Shown here piece after piece: positions 1 through 8,283 of a stretch of DNA of 64,000 nt. Both the position numbers and the translations under genes were made by a program. This DNA comes from Promicromonospora thailandica (GTDB lineage Bacteria > Actinomycetota > Actinomycetes > Actinomycetales > Cellulomonadaceae), in contig NZ_JAMTCS010000015.1 in the NCBI RefSeq assembly GCF_024171955.1, positions 62,001 through 126,000 of the forward strand, written 5' to 3'. Position 1 is the first letter of the stretch, and each line of letters opens with the position of its first letter. The notes under the pieces are model-generated. The model was not told the origin of the DNA, made no database searches, and saw only the letters and a program-made list of their open reading frames with translations.

Positions 1-558
1 CGGCATGAGCCCGAGGTGCCGCCGCCCGGAGAGGACCACGGCGACGACGTCGGACAGCGCGCTGAAGAGCTCGTTGCCGCTGTGCCGCAGCAGGAGCTCG
101 TGCAGGCGGACGTCGAGCGCGAGGAACGGGTCGCCGTCTCCCTGGCCGGCCTCGCCGAGCTCGCGCAGGCGCCGTGCGGTGGCGACGAGCTCGTCGCGGA
201 CCGCGGCGGGGGCGGCCCGGGCGGCCCCGGCCGCGGCGAGCGGCTCGACGGCCTGGCGCAGCTCGGTGAGCGAGCGCAGCTGGGCCGCACGGCCGGGGCC
301 GTCCAGCCGCCACGCGATGACCCGGGGGTCGAGCACGTTCCACGCGTCGTGGGGCAGCACGACGATGCCGACCCGCGGGCCGGACCGGACCAGGCCGAGG
401 CCTTCGAGCAGGCGCATCGCCTCGCGCGCGACGGTGCGGGAGACACCGAACTCGGCGCCGATGCCGTCGAGCGTGAGCGCGGTCCCCGGGGGCAGCTCGC
501 CGCCGGTGACGCGCCGGCCCAGCGTGTCGAGGACGGGACTGTGCAGCACCGGAGGCAT
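1..558 (-). CDS. GntR/FadR-family transcriptional regulator, 3' end cut by window
   Basis: Probable repressor of the gluconate genes beside it. The visible 186 residues begin at an ATG with the leader GGGAGG directly upstream. An N-terminal winged helix-turn-helix (about residues 10-70; the stretch IGAEFGVSRTVAREAMRLLE is typical of GntR proteins) is followed by an all-helical FCD-type ligand domain containing TELRQAVEPLAA and RLHELLLRHSGNELF, which places it in the FadR subfamily. The C-terminus lies outside the window. It faces gntK across about 75 bp holding two palindromes, so it most likely controls gntK-gntP and itself. The effector (gluconate or a phosphorylated derivative) is inferred only from the neighbours. 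Confidence 0.9.
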   Translation of the reverse strand, partial: MPPVLHSPVLDTLGRRVTGGELPPGTALTLDGIGAEFGVSRTVAREAMRLLEGLGLVRSGPRVGIVVLPHDAWNVLDPRVIAWRLDGPGRAAQLRSLTELRQAVEPLAAAGAARAAPAAVRDELVATARRLRELGEAGQGDGDPFLALDVRLHELLLRHSGNELFSALSDVVAVVLSGRRHLGLMP

Positions 559-583
559 CCTCCCACTCTAGTTGAGCCGATTG

Positions 584-615
584 GTGATATGAATCACGTC
601 GTTATGGTGTCACCA
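584..615. promoter_or_regulatory. paired operator palindromes between gntR-like gene and gntK
   Basis: Two palindromes lie in the divergent gap. GTGAT-N4-ATCAC is at 584-597. TGGTGTCACCA at 605-615 fits the FadR-subfamily consensus TnGTnnnACnA exactly. They are likely binding sites of the adjacent regulator, and the second lies about 20 bases before the gntK start. Confidence 0.6.
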
Positions 616-633
616 ATGGGTGAGGATGGGGGG

Positions 634-1167
634 ATGGACACAGACGTCACCGCACCCCGGGCCCTCGTCGTGATGGGGGTGGCCGGTTCGGGCAAGACCA
701 CGGTCGCCGCCCTGCTGGCCGGCCGCCTGGGGGCGTCGTTCGCCGAGGGCGACGACTTCCACTCCCCCGAGAACGTGGCGAAGATGGCCGCCGGGCACGC
801 CCTCGACGACGCCGACCGCCTCCCCTGGCTGCGCGGCATCCGCGACTGGTTCGCCGCCGAGCTGGCCGCCGGGCGCAGCGCGGTGGTGCCGTGCAGCGCC
901 CTGCGCCGCGACTACCGGGAGCTCCTGGAGACCGCGGGCCCGCCCGGCACCGTCCGGTTCGTGCACCTCACGGGCTCCTACGACCTGCTCCGCACCCGGA
1001 TCCAGGGCCGCGCCGGCCACTTCATGAAGCCCGAGATGCTCGACGGCCAGCTCGCCACGCTGGAGCCCCTGGCGGACGACGAGCCCGGCTTCGCCGTCGA
1101 CGTCGCGCCCCGGCCCGACCAGATCGTCGACGAGATCCTCCGCCTGCTCGACCCGGAGGACCACTGA
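634..1167 (+). CDS. gntK: gluconokinase
   Basis: Cytoplasmic kinase that phosphorylates D-gluconate to 6-phosphogluconate, feeding the pentose phosphate pathway. The 177-residue protein has the usual length of the family. A Walker A motif GVAGSGKT spans residues 15-22, GDDFHSPENVAKM follows as the substrate-binding region, and HFMKPEMLDGQLATLE is the family signature near the C-terminus. The ATG at 634 is preceded by a G-rich ribosome-binding tract; in-frame ATGs at 604 and 616 are possible but fall in or next to the operator. The stop overlaps the start of the permease gene by one base, so the two are translationally coupled. Confidence 0.93.
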   Translation: MDTDVTAPRALVVMGVAGSGKTTVAALLAGRLGASFAEGDDFHSPENVAKMAAGHALDDADRLPWLRGIRDWFAAELAAGRSAVVPCSALRRDYRELLETAGPPGTVRFVHLTGSYDLLRTRIQGRAGHFMKPEMLDGQLATLEPLADDEPGFAVDVAPRPDQIVDEILRLLDPEDH

Positions 1168-2585
1168 TGCCGCTCTCCCCCACCCTCGTCCCGGCGGCCG
1201 CCGACGCCGCCGCGCCCGCCGCCTCGACCCCGCAGCTCGTCGTGGCCGCCGTGGCCGGCATCGCCGTCATCGTCGCGCTCATCGTGTGGCTCAAGATGCA
1301 CCCGTTCCTGGCCCTGGTGCTCGGGTCCGGCGTGCTCGCGCTCGCGGCCGGCATCGGCCTGGGCGACACGTTCACCAGCTTCACCGCGGGGCTCGGCAGC
1401 ACCGTGGCCGGCGTCGGCGTGCTCATCGCGCTCGGCGCGATCATCGGCAAGCTGCTCATCGACTCCGGCGGCGCCGACCGGATCGTCGACACGATCCTCG
1501 ACCGCACCCCGGCCCAGCGCCTGCCGTGGGCCATGGCCCTCATCGCCTTCGTGGTCGGCATCCCGCTGTTCTTCGAGGTCGGCGTGGTGCTGCTCATCCC
1601 GGTCGTGATGATCGTGGCGCGCCGGCTGCGGTCCAACCCGGTGCTGGTCGGCATCCCCGCCCTCGCCGGGCTCTCCGCGCTGCACGGCCTGGTGCCGCCG
1701 CACCCCGGCCCCCTGCTCGCGATCGACGCGCTCGGCGCGAACCTGGGCCTCACCCTCGGGCTCGGGCTGCTGGTCGCCGTACCGACCGTGGTGGTCGCCG
1801 GTCCGCTGCTCGCGATCCCGCTGACCCGCTGGGTGCGGCTGGCACCGCCCGACACCGTGCTGGGCGTGCCCGAAGCACCCGTGGCCGGCGACGCGCCCGA
1901 CGGCGCCACCCCGGCGCGCACGCCGTCGTTCGGCGTGTCGGTGCTGGTGGTCCTGCTGCCCGTCGTCCTCATGCTGGCCCGCTCCGTGACCGAGATCGCC
2001 GGCGCCGAGGACACCGGCTACGGCACGGTGCTGACCTTCCTCGGCGAGCCGCTCGTGGCGCTGCTCCTGACCTCGCTCGTGGCGCTGGTCGCCTTCGGCA
2101 CCGGCACGGGCCGCACGCGGGCCCAGCTCGGCGACCTCGTCGGGTCGTCGTTCGCGCCGATCGCGGGGATCCTGCTCATCGTGGGCGCGGGCGGCGGCTT
2201 CAAGCAGACGCTGGTGGACTCCGGCGTCGGCGACGTCATCGCCTCCGGCATCGCCGAGGCCGGGATCACGCCGCTGCTGGCGGGCTGGCTCGTGGCGGCG
2301 CTCATCCGCGTGGCCACCGGATCGGCCACCGTCGCGACGATCACCGCCGCCGGCATCATGGCGCCGCTGGCCGCGGGGCTCGACCCCACGCAGGCGGCGC
2401 TCCTGGTCCTCGCCGTCGGTGCCGGCTCCGTGTTCCTCTCGCACGTCAACGACGCCGGCTTCTGGCTCGTCAAGGAGTACTTCGGCATGACCGTCGGCCA
2501 GACCTTCAAGACCTGGACCCTCATGGAGTCGGTGCTCTCGGTGGTCGCGCTGGTCGTGGTCCTGGCGCTGGGCGCCGTCCTCTGA
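1167..2585 (+). CDS. gntP: GntP-family gluconate:H+ symporter
   Basis: Inner-membrane gluconate importer, 472 residues with roughly twelve hydrophobic segments. Features typical of GntP proteins include the early VALIVWLKMHPFLALVLGSG segment, IGKLLIDSGGADRI, the loop GLVPPHPGPLLA and the C-terminal SHVNDAGFWLVKEYFGM. The start ATG shares its A with the TGA of gntK. About 25 Ala/Pro-rich residues precede the first membrane helix, slightly longer than usual. With gntK it forms a two-gene uptake and phosphorylation unit, controlled by the divergent GntR-family gene. Confidence 0.92.
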   Translation: MPLSPTLVPAAADAAAPAASTPQLVVAAVAGIAVIVALIVWLKMHPFLALVLGSGVLALAAGIGLGDTFTSFTAGLGSTVAGVGVLIALGAIIGKLLIDSGGADRIVDTILDRTPAQRLPWAMALIAFVVGIPLFFEVGVVLLIPVVMIVARRLRSNPVLVGIPALAGLSALHGLVPPHPGPLLAIDALGANLGLTLGLGLLVAVPTVVVAGPLLAIPLTRWVRLAPPDTVLGVPEAPVAGDAPDGATPARTPSFGVSVLVVLLPVVLMLARSVTEIAGAEDTGYGTVLTFLGEPLVALLLTSLVALVAFGTGTGRTRAQLGDLVGSSFAPIAGILLIVGAGGGFKQTLVDSGVGDVIASGIAEAGITPLLAGWLVAALIRVATGSATVATITAAGIMAPLAAGLDPTQAALLVLAVGAGSVFLSHVNDAGFWLVKEYFGMTVGQTFKTWTLMESVLSVVALVVVLALGAVL

Positions 2586-2598
2586 CGCCCCGCGGGTC

Positions 2599-3195
2599 CT
2601 AGCGGGACGCGTCGCCGGCGGGCGACGCGTCCCCGCTCGCCAGGTCCTCCAGGAAGCGGGTCACGATCTCGCGCTCCGCGGGGGTGAGGCGGGCCGCGGC
2701 GTCGAACCGCCGGGCGTGGCTGCGGCCGACCGTCTCCCGGGCCACGCGGCGCGTCTCGTCGCTGACCTCGATCGCGAGGCTGCGGCGGTCGGACGGGTGC
2801 GGGAACCGGCGGACGTGCCCTCCGGCGACGAGGCGGTCGAGCAGCTTGGTGGTCGAGGCCGTGGTGATGCCCAGGTGCGCGGCGATCGCCCCGGGCGTGG
2901 CGACCCGCCCCTGGTTGCGCAGCGCGATCACGAAGCGGACGGCCTTCATGTCGGTCTCGCCGAGGTTCATGTAGCGGCGGGAGGCCTCGCTCGCTCGCCG
3001 TTCGGTCTCCCGCCAGTGGCGCAGCGCCTCCAGGACGCGCACCACCTGGTCGACGTCGCCGTCGTCCAGCCCGGACCGCCGCACGAGCTCCTCGTGCGGG
3101 TCCATCACGCGCGGGTCCATGATGGACGGTTCGGTGACGGGCGGTTCGGTGTGCGGATCCACGCTGGGATCGTAGCGCGTCGCTTGTTGCTTCAT
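2599..3195 (-). CDS. MarR-family transcriptional regulator
   Basis: A 198-residue MarR-type repressor. Residues 1-35 are a low-complexity Pro/Asp/Met-rich leader with an approximate TEP/MDP repeat. The winged helix-turn-helix follows, with TPGAIAAHLGITTASTTKLL as recognition region and the wing FPHPSDRRSLAIEVSDETRR. It faces a DNA-glycosylase-like gene and an MMPL exporter across a 75-bp gap that carries two tandem palindromes. MarR-MMPL neighbourhoods usually mean ligand-relieved repression of efflux; the ligand is unknown. Convergent with the gluconate genes, with only 13 bp between. Confidence 0.85.
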   Translation of the reverse strand: MKQQATRYDPSVDPHTEPPVTEPSIMDPRVMDPHEELVRRSGLDDGDVDQVVRVLEALRHWRETERRASEASRRYMNLGETDMKAVRFVIALRNQGRVATPGAIAAHLGITTASTTKLLDRLVAGGHVRRFPHPSDRRSLAIEVSDETRRVARETVGRSHARRFDAAARLTPAEREIVTRFLEDLASGDASPAGDASR

Positions 3196-3206
3196 ATGCT
3201 TGAATA

Positions 3207-3230
3207 TAGCCCGGCTAACTAGCCTGGCTA
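3207..3230. promoter_or_regulatory. tandem MarR operator palindromes
   Basis: Two perfect 11-bp palindromes, TAGCCCGGCTA at 3207-3217 and TAGCCTGGCTA at 3220-3230, lie 13 bp apart centre to centre, and an additional ATAGCC half-site follows at 3234. They occupy the divergent gap and are the obvious binding sites for the adjacent MarR protein, able to control both directions. Confidence 0.7.
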
Positions 3231-3269
3231 GTGATAGCCCTGAACGCTTCTAGGAGAGGAGAGCTGCGG

Positions 3270-3719
3270 ATGCGGCTCTGGTCGCTGGACCCCGCCCTGC
3301 TCGACCGGCAGGGACTCACCGCGTGCTGGCGCGAGGCACTCCTCGCGCAGGCCGTGCTGCTCGGCCGCACGAAGGGCTACACCGCCCATCCGCAGCTCGA
3401 CCGGTTCCGGGCGCACCCGGAACCCGTGACCGCCGTCGGCGCCTACCTGCACGCCGTGCGGGCCGCCGCGGCCGAGCACGGGTACCGGTTCGACGCCGAC
3501 CGCGTGCACCGGCCCGCGGACGAGCGCACGCTGTCGACGGAGCGGATCCCCGTGACCTCGGGGCAGCTCGACCACGAGTGGCAGCACCTGCTGCGCAAGC
3601 TCGCCGTCCGCTCCCCCGAGCACCACGCCGCCCTGGTCGCGGCGGGGACGACGCCGGCCGCGCACCCGCTGTTCGTCGTCGTGCCCGGTGCCGTCGCCGC
3701 CTGGGAGCGTGCCACGTGA
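3270..3719 (+). CDS. pyrimidine-dimer DNA glycosylase-like protein
   Basis: A 149-residue protein whose start MRLWSLDPALLDRQGL and the following CWREALLAQAVLLGRT-KGY-HPQLDRF match my recollection of the bacterial branch of the pyrimidine-dimer glycosylase family (Pyr_excise). Such proteins are related to phage endonuclease V, which removes UV photoproducts. The ATG at 3270 was chosen because GGAGAGGAGAG lies just upstream and it removes 13 poor residues. Its TGA overlaps the GTG of the exporter gene by three bases, so it is the first gene of a two-gene operon under the MarR palindromes. Pairing of repair glycosylase and exporter is odd; the activity has not been shown for this branch. Confidence 0.7.
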   Translation: MRLWSLDPALLDRQGLTACWREALLAQAVLLGRTKGYTAHPQLDRFRAHPEPVTAVGAYLHAVRAAAAEHGYRFDADRVHRPADERTLSTERIPVTSGQLDHEWQHLLRKLAVRSPEHHAALVAAGTTPAAHPLFVVVPGAVAAWERAT

Positions 3720-5866
3720 GCGCCGCACCGCGCGTCCCGCGCTGGCTCCGGGTCACCATCCCGGCCGTCCTCATCCTCGTCTGGCTCGTCGGCGCCGGGA
3801 TCGGCGGGCCCTACTTCGGCCGCGTCGACGAGGTGTCGTCCAACGACCGCACGGCCTACCTGCCCTCCACGGCCGAGGCCACGGAGGTGCAGAACCGGCT
3901 CACGGACTTCACCGACGGCGACGCGATCCCCGCGGTCGTCGTCTTCACCGACGCCGACGGCGAGCTCGACCGGGACGACCTGGAGGCCCTCGCCGACCGG
4001 ATGACCGCCGTCGGCGACCTGGACGTCGTCACGGGCGGCGCGTCGCCCGCCATCCCGTCCGAGGACGGCGCGGCTGCGCAGGCGTTCGTGCCCCTCTCGT
4101 CCGACGCCGACCTGGGCGACGCCACCGCCGAGCTGCGCGAGACCCTGCGCGCCGACCTGCCCGACGGCGTGGACGTGTACATCACCGGCCCCGCCGGCTT
4201 CTCCAGCGACCTCGTGTCCGCCTTCGCGGGCATCGACGGCCTGCTGCTCGGCGTGGCCCTGCTCGCGGTGCTGGTCATCCTGGTCATCGTCTACCGCTCG
4301 CTGCTGCTGCCGCTGGCCGTGCTCGCGACCAGCATGTTCGCCCTCTGCCTCGCCCTGCTGACGGTCTGGCACCTGGCCCGGGCGGGCGTGCTGCTGCTGA
4401 GCGGGCAGACCCAGGGCATCCTCTTCATCCTCGTCATCGGCGCCGCGACCGACTACGCCCTGCTGTACGTCGCCCGGTTCCGCGAGGAGCTGGTCCGCAC
4501 CCCCGACCGCTGGACCGCCACCTGGCGCGCGCTGCGCGGCTCGGTCGAGCCCATCCTCGCCTCCGGCGGCACCGTCATCGCGGGCCTGCTGTGCCTGCTG
4601 CTCAGCGAGCTGCGGTCCAACAGCACGCTCGGCCCGGTGGCCGCCGTCGGCATCGCGTTCGCCATGCTCGCCGCCCTCACCCTGCTGCCCGCCGTGCTGC
4701 TCGCGCTCGGCCGCGCCGCGTTCTGGCCGCGCCGGCCCGTCTACGACCCGGAGGGCCCGGTCGCGTCAGACGCGCGGACCGGGCTCTGGGGCCGGGTCTC
4801 CCGCCTGGTCAGCTCCCGGCCGCGCGTCGTCTGGGTGACCACGGTCGCGGTCCTCGCGCTGGGCTGCCTGGGTGTCACCCAGCTCCAGGCGTCCGGCGTG
4901 CCGCAGTCCGACCTCGTGCTCGGCAGCTCCGAGGCCCGCACCGGGCAGGAACGGCTCGCCGAGCACTTCCCGGCCGGGTCCGGCAGCCCCGTGTACGTGG
5001 TCGCGCCCGAGGCCGAGCTGGAGGCCGCGGCCGGCGTGCTGCTCGACGAGGACGGGATCGACGGGGTGGCCGTCACGGCCGACACCCCCAGCGGCACCGC
5101 GCCCGTGACCGCCGACGGCGTCCAGCCCGCCGGACCGCCCGGTACCCCGGCGCCCGAGCCCACGGTGTCCGACGGCGACGTGCTGCTGCAGGGCACCCTG
5201 ACCGACGCCGCGGACTCCCTGGCCGCGGAGCAGACCGTGCGCGACCTGCGCGCCGCGTACGCCGACGCGCTGCCCGGCGCGCTGGTGGGCGGCGAGTCCG
5301 CGACCGACCTCGACACGAACGACGCGTCCATCCGGGACCGCACCCTCATCGTGCCGATCGTGCTCGTCGTCATCCTGCTGATCCTCATGCTGCTGCTGCG
5401 CGCCGTGCTCGCGCCCGTGCTGCTGATCCTCACCACCGTGCTGTCCTTCGGCACGGCGATGGGCGTCGCGGCCCTGGTGTTCAACGACGTGCTCGGCTTC
5501 CCGGGCGCCGACCCGGCGGTGCCGCTGTTCGGGTTCGTGTTCCTGGTCGCGCTCGGCATCGACTACAACATCTTCCTGATGACGCGCGTGCGCGAGGAGT
5601 CGATCGCGCACGGCACCCGGGAGGGCGTGCTGCGGGGGCTGCGGCTGACCGGCGGCATCATCACGTCCGCCGGGCTGGTGCTGGCCGCGACGTTCACGGC
5701 CCTGGCCGTGATCCCGGTGCTGTTCCTCGCCCAGCTCGCCTTCATCGTCGCGTTCGGCGTGCTGCTGGACACGTTCGCCGTGCGGTCGCTGCTGGTGCCC
5801 GCCCTGTCGTACGACATCGGCAGGGCGATCTGGTGGCCGTCACGGCTCGCCCGCGGGCGGGAGTGA
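3716..5866 (+). CDS. MMPL-family RND transporter
   Basis: Inner-membrane transporter of 716 residues with the duplicated RND layout: an N-terminal helix, a large extracytoplasmic domain, six helices, then a repeat of the same. The proton-relay signatures GAATDYALLYVARFREEL in the first half and ALGIDYNIFLMTRVREES in the second are diagnostic. These proteins export lipids or drugs using the proton gradient. The GTG start sits inside the stop of the upstream gene. Control by the divergent MarR protein suggests efflux of a toxic compound. The end overlaps the convergent TetR gene by 27 bp. Confidence 0.9.
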   Translation: MSAAPRVPRWLRVTIPAVLILVWLVGAGIGGPYFGRVDEVSSNDRTAYLPSTAEATEVQNRLTDFTDGDAIPAVVVFTDADGELDRDDLEALADRMTAVGDLDVVTGGASPAIPSEDGAAAQAFVPLSSDADLGDATAELRETLRADLPDGVDVYITGPAGFSSDLVSAFAGIDGLLLGVALLAVLVILVIVYRSLLLPLAVLATSMFALCLALLTVWHLARAGVLLLSGQTQGILFILVIGAATDYALLYVARFREELVRTPDRWTATWRALRGSVEPILASGGTVIAGLLCLLLSELRSNSTLGPVAAVGIAFAMLAALTLLPAVLLALGRAAFWPRRPVYDPEGPVASDARTGLWGRVSRLVSSRPRVVWVTTVAVLALGCLGVTQLQASGVPQSDLVLGSSEARTGQERLAEHFPAGSGSPVYVVAPEAELEAAAGVLLDEDGIDGVAVTADTPSGTAPVTADGVQPAGPPGTPAPEPTVSDGDVLLQGTLTDAADSLAAEQTVRDLRAAYADALPGALVGGESATDLDTNDASIRDRTLIVPIVLVVILLILMLLLRAVLAPVLLILTTVLSFGTAMGVAALVFNDVLGFPGADPAVPLFGFVFLVALGIDYNIFLMTRVREESIAHGTREGVLRGLRLTGGIITSAGLVLAATFTALAVIPVLFLAQLAFIVAFGVLLDTFAVRSLLVPALSYDIGRAIWWPSRLARGRE

Positions 5867-6715
5867 CACCAGCCCGGCCAGCACCCGGTCCAGGCCGTCC
5901 CTGAACCAGGTCTCGACGTCGCTGCCGAACGCGCCGGGCGGCGCGCCCCCGGTGGCGGCGTCGAGCCATCCGTGCCGTCTGCGCGCCCCGGTGCGCTCCA
6001 GGCGGTCCAGCTCCCGCACCCACCACGCCGGGTACGACGTGGCCGACCGGGCCTCGTCGTGCTCGGCGAGCAGCAGCAGGGCCATGCCCTGCACGTAGCC
6101 GCTCAGGGCCACGTACCGGCCCAGGGCCGACGGCGGGCCGACGCCCAGCGCGACGAACGCCTCCACGCCGGTCCGGGCCGCGTCGAGCACGGCGGGCACG
6201 AGGGGCGGCCGGCTGCTGGCCAGGACCTGCACGAGCCAGGGATGGCGCCGGTAGGCCGCCCACTCGGCCTGCGCGAGCGCTCGGAGGGTAGCTGCGGGAT
6301 CGCCGCCGTCCGGTCGTGCCGGACCGGCTCGTGGCCCCGCCATCAGGTGCTGCACCATCGCCTCGACGAGCCGGTCCCGCCCGCCGAGCAGCCGGCGCAC
6401 CTCCGTCAGCGGCACCCCGGCACGGTCCGCGACCGTCCGGAGGGTCACCGCGCGCACGCCCGCGGCGTCCGCCAGCCCGACGGCGACCTCGACGAGGTGG
6501 TGGCGCTCCGTTGCCGCCGGGCCCGGCGGAGGTCCGAGACGGCGCGCTCCGCCCGTGCGACCCTGTTCCCGGCGCCGCTGTTCCCGGCGCCCCTCGTCCC
6601 GGCGCCGGCGGTAGGCGCGCGACCGGCAGGCTCGGGAGCAGTACCGCCGTGGGCGCCCCGTGCCCGCCGCCGGGCCGAGCCCGCGCCCGCACTCCACGCA
6701 CTCGCTCGCCGGCAC
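5840..6715 (-). CDS. TetR-family regulator with N-terminal Cys cluster
   Basis: A 291-residue regulator. Residues 1-40 hold CVECGRGL and GRPRRYCSRACRSRAYRRR, a Cys4 arrangement resembling a small zinc ribbon and common as an N-terminal add-on in some actinobacterial regulators. A basic linker follows, then a TetR helix-turn-helix (VRAVTLRTVADRAGVPLTEV) at about residues 80-125 and a long helical ligand domain. The GTG at 6715 is preceded by GGGGAGG; an upstream reading into the neighbour is possible but lacks family similarity. It faces a GNAT gene across 84 bp and overlaps the exporter gene tail to tail. Confidence 0.82.
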   Translation of the reverse strand: MPASECVECGRGLGPAAGTGRPRRYCSRACRSRAYRRRRDEGRREQRRREQGRTGGARRLGPPPGPAATERHHLVEVAVGLADAAGVRAVTLRTVADRAGVPLTEVRRLLGGRDRLVEAMVQHLMAGPRAGPARPDGGDPAATLRALAQAEWAAYRRHPWLVQVLASSRPPLVPAVLDAARTGVEAFVALGVGPPSALGRYVALSGYVQGMALLLLAEHDEARSATSYPAWWVRELDRLERTGARRRHGWLDAATGGAPPGAFGSDVETWFRDGLDRVLAGLVSLPPAGEP

Positions 6716-6728
6716 GGCGCCTCCCCGG

Positions 6729-6760
6729 GTTTCGTGACGCGCCCCCTTGTGCGTCGAAAC
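6729..6760. promoter_or_regulatory. possible TetR operator, imperfect inverted repeat
   Basis: GTTTCG at 6729-6734 and CGAAAC at 6755-6760 form matching arms, extended by GACGC and GCGTC inside with a two-base offset. The site is in the gap between the TetR gene and the GNAT gene. Assignment as an operator is inference. Confidence 0.35.
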
Positions 6761-6799
6761 TACTCCACACCGCGCAGACGGCGCCCGGAGGCTGGACGC

Positions 6800-7534
6800 A
6801 TGAGCACCGACCCCACGCAGCCCGACCCCACACAGCCCGGCCTCACGCAGCCCGGCCCCGCCGAACCTGACCGCGCGGTCACCATGCCGGGCGCGCGGAC
6901 CGCCGTGCGTCCCGCCCGTCCCGAGGAGGTCGGCCGTCTGCTGCCGGTGTGCGTCGAGGCGTTCGCCGACGAGGCGGTGTCCGCCTGGGTCGAGCCCGAC
7001 CCGAACCGGCGCGTCCGGCGCACCCGGGAGCTGCTCGCGGGCACGCTCCGGGACGCCGCCGCGGCCGGCGAGCTGCTGGTCGCGCACGTCGGTGACGAGG
7101 CCGTGGGCGCCTCGCTCTGGCACGGTCCGCGGTCGGGAGCCGAGACCGCCCCGGCGCTCCCCGGCAGCTCGGCCGCGGACCGCCGCATCGCCGCCGTCCT
7201 CGCCGCGACGGCGGCACGCCACCCGGCGGCGCCGCACCTCTACCTGTCAGCGATGGGCACGCTGCCCCGCCGTCGGGGGCTGGGCGCGGGGTCGGCGATG
7301 CTGCGCGCGGGCCTGCGCCGCGCACGATCTCTCGACCTTCCCGTGTACCTGGAGGCGTCGACGCCGCGCAACCGCGCGCTGTACGCGCGGCACGGCTTCC
7401 GCGACCTCGGCACACCGGTCCCGCTGCCGGACGGCGGCCCCGTCCTGCAGCCCATGTGGTGCGACCTGCCGGACGGGGACGGTCAGCCGCCCGCGGGCCC
7501 GAACCGTTCGGTCCGCACCCGCGACGGGTCGTGA
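6800..7534 (+). CDS. GNAT-family N-acetyltransferase
   Basis: A 244-residue acyl-CoA-dependent acetyltransferase. The first 30 residues are a Thr-Gln-Pro rich repeat (DPTQP, DPTQP, LTQP, PAEP), probably disordered. The GNAT fold follows: the acetyl-CoA loop PRRRGLGAGSAML in motif A and the terminal YLEASTPRNRALYARHGF in motif B are clear. The substrate cannot be read from sequence; such proteins modify amines, antibiotics or protein termini. Its end runs 52 bp into the convergent flavin reductase gene. It may be controlled by the facing TetR protein. Confidence 0.83.
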   Translation: MSTDPTQPDPTQPGLTQPGPAEPDRAVTMPGARTAVRPARPEEVGRLLPVCVEAFADEAVSAWVEPDPNRRVRRTRELLAGTLRDAAAAGELLVAHVGDEAVGASLWHGPRSGAETAPALPGSSAADRRIAAVLAATAARHPAAPHLYLSAMGTLPRRRGLGAGSAMLRAGLRRARSLDLPVYLEASTPRNRALYARHGFRDLGTPVPLPDGGPVLQPMWCDLPDGDGQPPAGPNRSVRTRDGS

Positions 7535-8283
7535 CCCTGCGCCACGAGCATGCGCGACACCGTCTCGACGAAGCCGGTCGGCCCGCACACGTACACGCGC
7601 GGCTCCAGCTCGGGCGGCCAGCCCCACGCGGCGAGCTCGGAGTCGGTCAGGCGCCGCGGCCCGCGCAGCGCCGTGAGCGACACGGCGCGCGTGAAGATCG
7701 TCCGCGCCTCGAAGCCGTCGCCGCGCGCCGCGAGCCCGGCCACCTCGTCGGCGTAGAGCTGGTCCTGGTCGGTGCGCACGGAGCAGATCAGCCGGAACGG
7801 CGTCCGGTCGCCGGCGTCGCGCCGGGCGCGGGCCATCGCCATGAGCGGCACCAGCCCCGAGCCGCCCGCGAGCAGCAGCACGGGGGTCCCGGCGTCGCGC
7901 GCCGGGTCCCACACGAACCAGCCGCCCACGGGGCCGCGCACCTCGACGGCGGAGCCGACCGGGAAGGAGTCCACGAGGTACGGGGACACCTCGCCGTCGA
8001 CGACGCGCTGCACCGTGACCTCGATCCGGCCCGAACCGTCCGGGGCGCTCGCCAGGGAGTAGGACCGCTCGGCGGTGTACCCGTCGCCCGCCGTGAGCCG
8101 CAGGTCCACGTGCTGGCCCGGCTGGTGCCCCGGCCAGCCCGGCACGTCCAGCACGAGCGTCGCCGCCGAGGGGCTCTCGGCGCGCCGGCCCACCAGGGTC
8201 GCGACCTGCCACCCGGAGCGGACCGCGTACCGGCTGCCCAGCCGCCCGGTCGCCGTCGGCTCAGCGCCCACCTGATCAGTCAC
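7483..8283 (-). CDS. FAD/NAD(P)-binding ferredoxin-reductase-type oxidoreductase
   Basis: A 266-residue reductase with the FNR layout: a flavin-binding barrel with the FAD motif RSYSLAS at about residue 93, and a pyridine-nucleotide domain with LLLAGGSGLVPLMAMAR and the terminal VYVCGPTGFVETV. There is no iron-sulfur domain. The GTG start overlaps the upstream molybdoenzyme gene by eight bases, so the pair is coupled and this protein probably passes NAD(P)H electrons to that enzyme. The downstream end overlaps the convergent GNAT gene. Confidence 0.85.
   Translation of the reverse strand: MTDQVGAEPTATGRLGSRYAVRSGWQVATLVGRRAESPSAATLVLDVPGWPGHQPGQHVDLRLTAGDGYTAERSYSLASAPDGSGRIEVTVQRVVDGEVSPYLVDSFPVGSAVEVRGPVGGWFVWDPARDAGTPVLLLAGGSGLVPLMAMARARRDAGDRTPFRLICSVRTDQDQLYADEVAGLAARGDGFEARTIFTRAVSLTALRGPRRLTDSELAAWGWPPELEPRVYVCGPTGFVETVSRMLVAQGHDPSRVRTERFGPAGG

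Noticed and set aside
978-2444. Long antisense ORF across the gluconate permease gene
   Set aside because: Composition is that of a shadow frame in high-GC DNA (Arg/Gly/Asp/Gln rich) opposite a clear family member.
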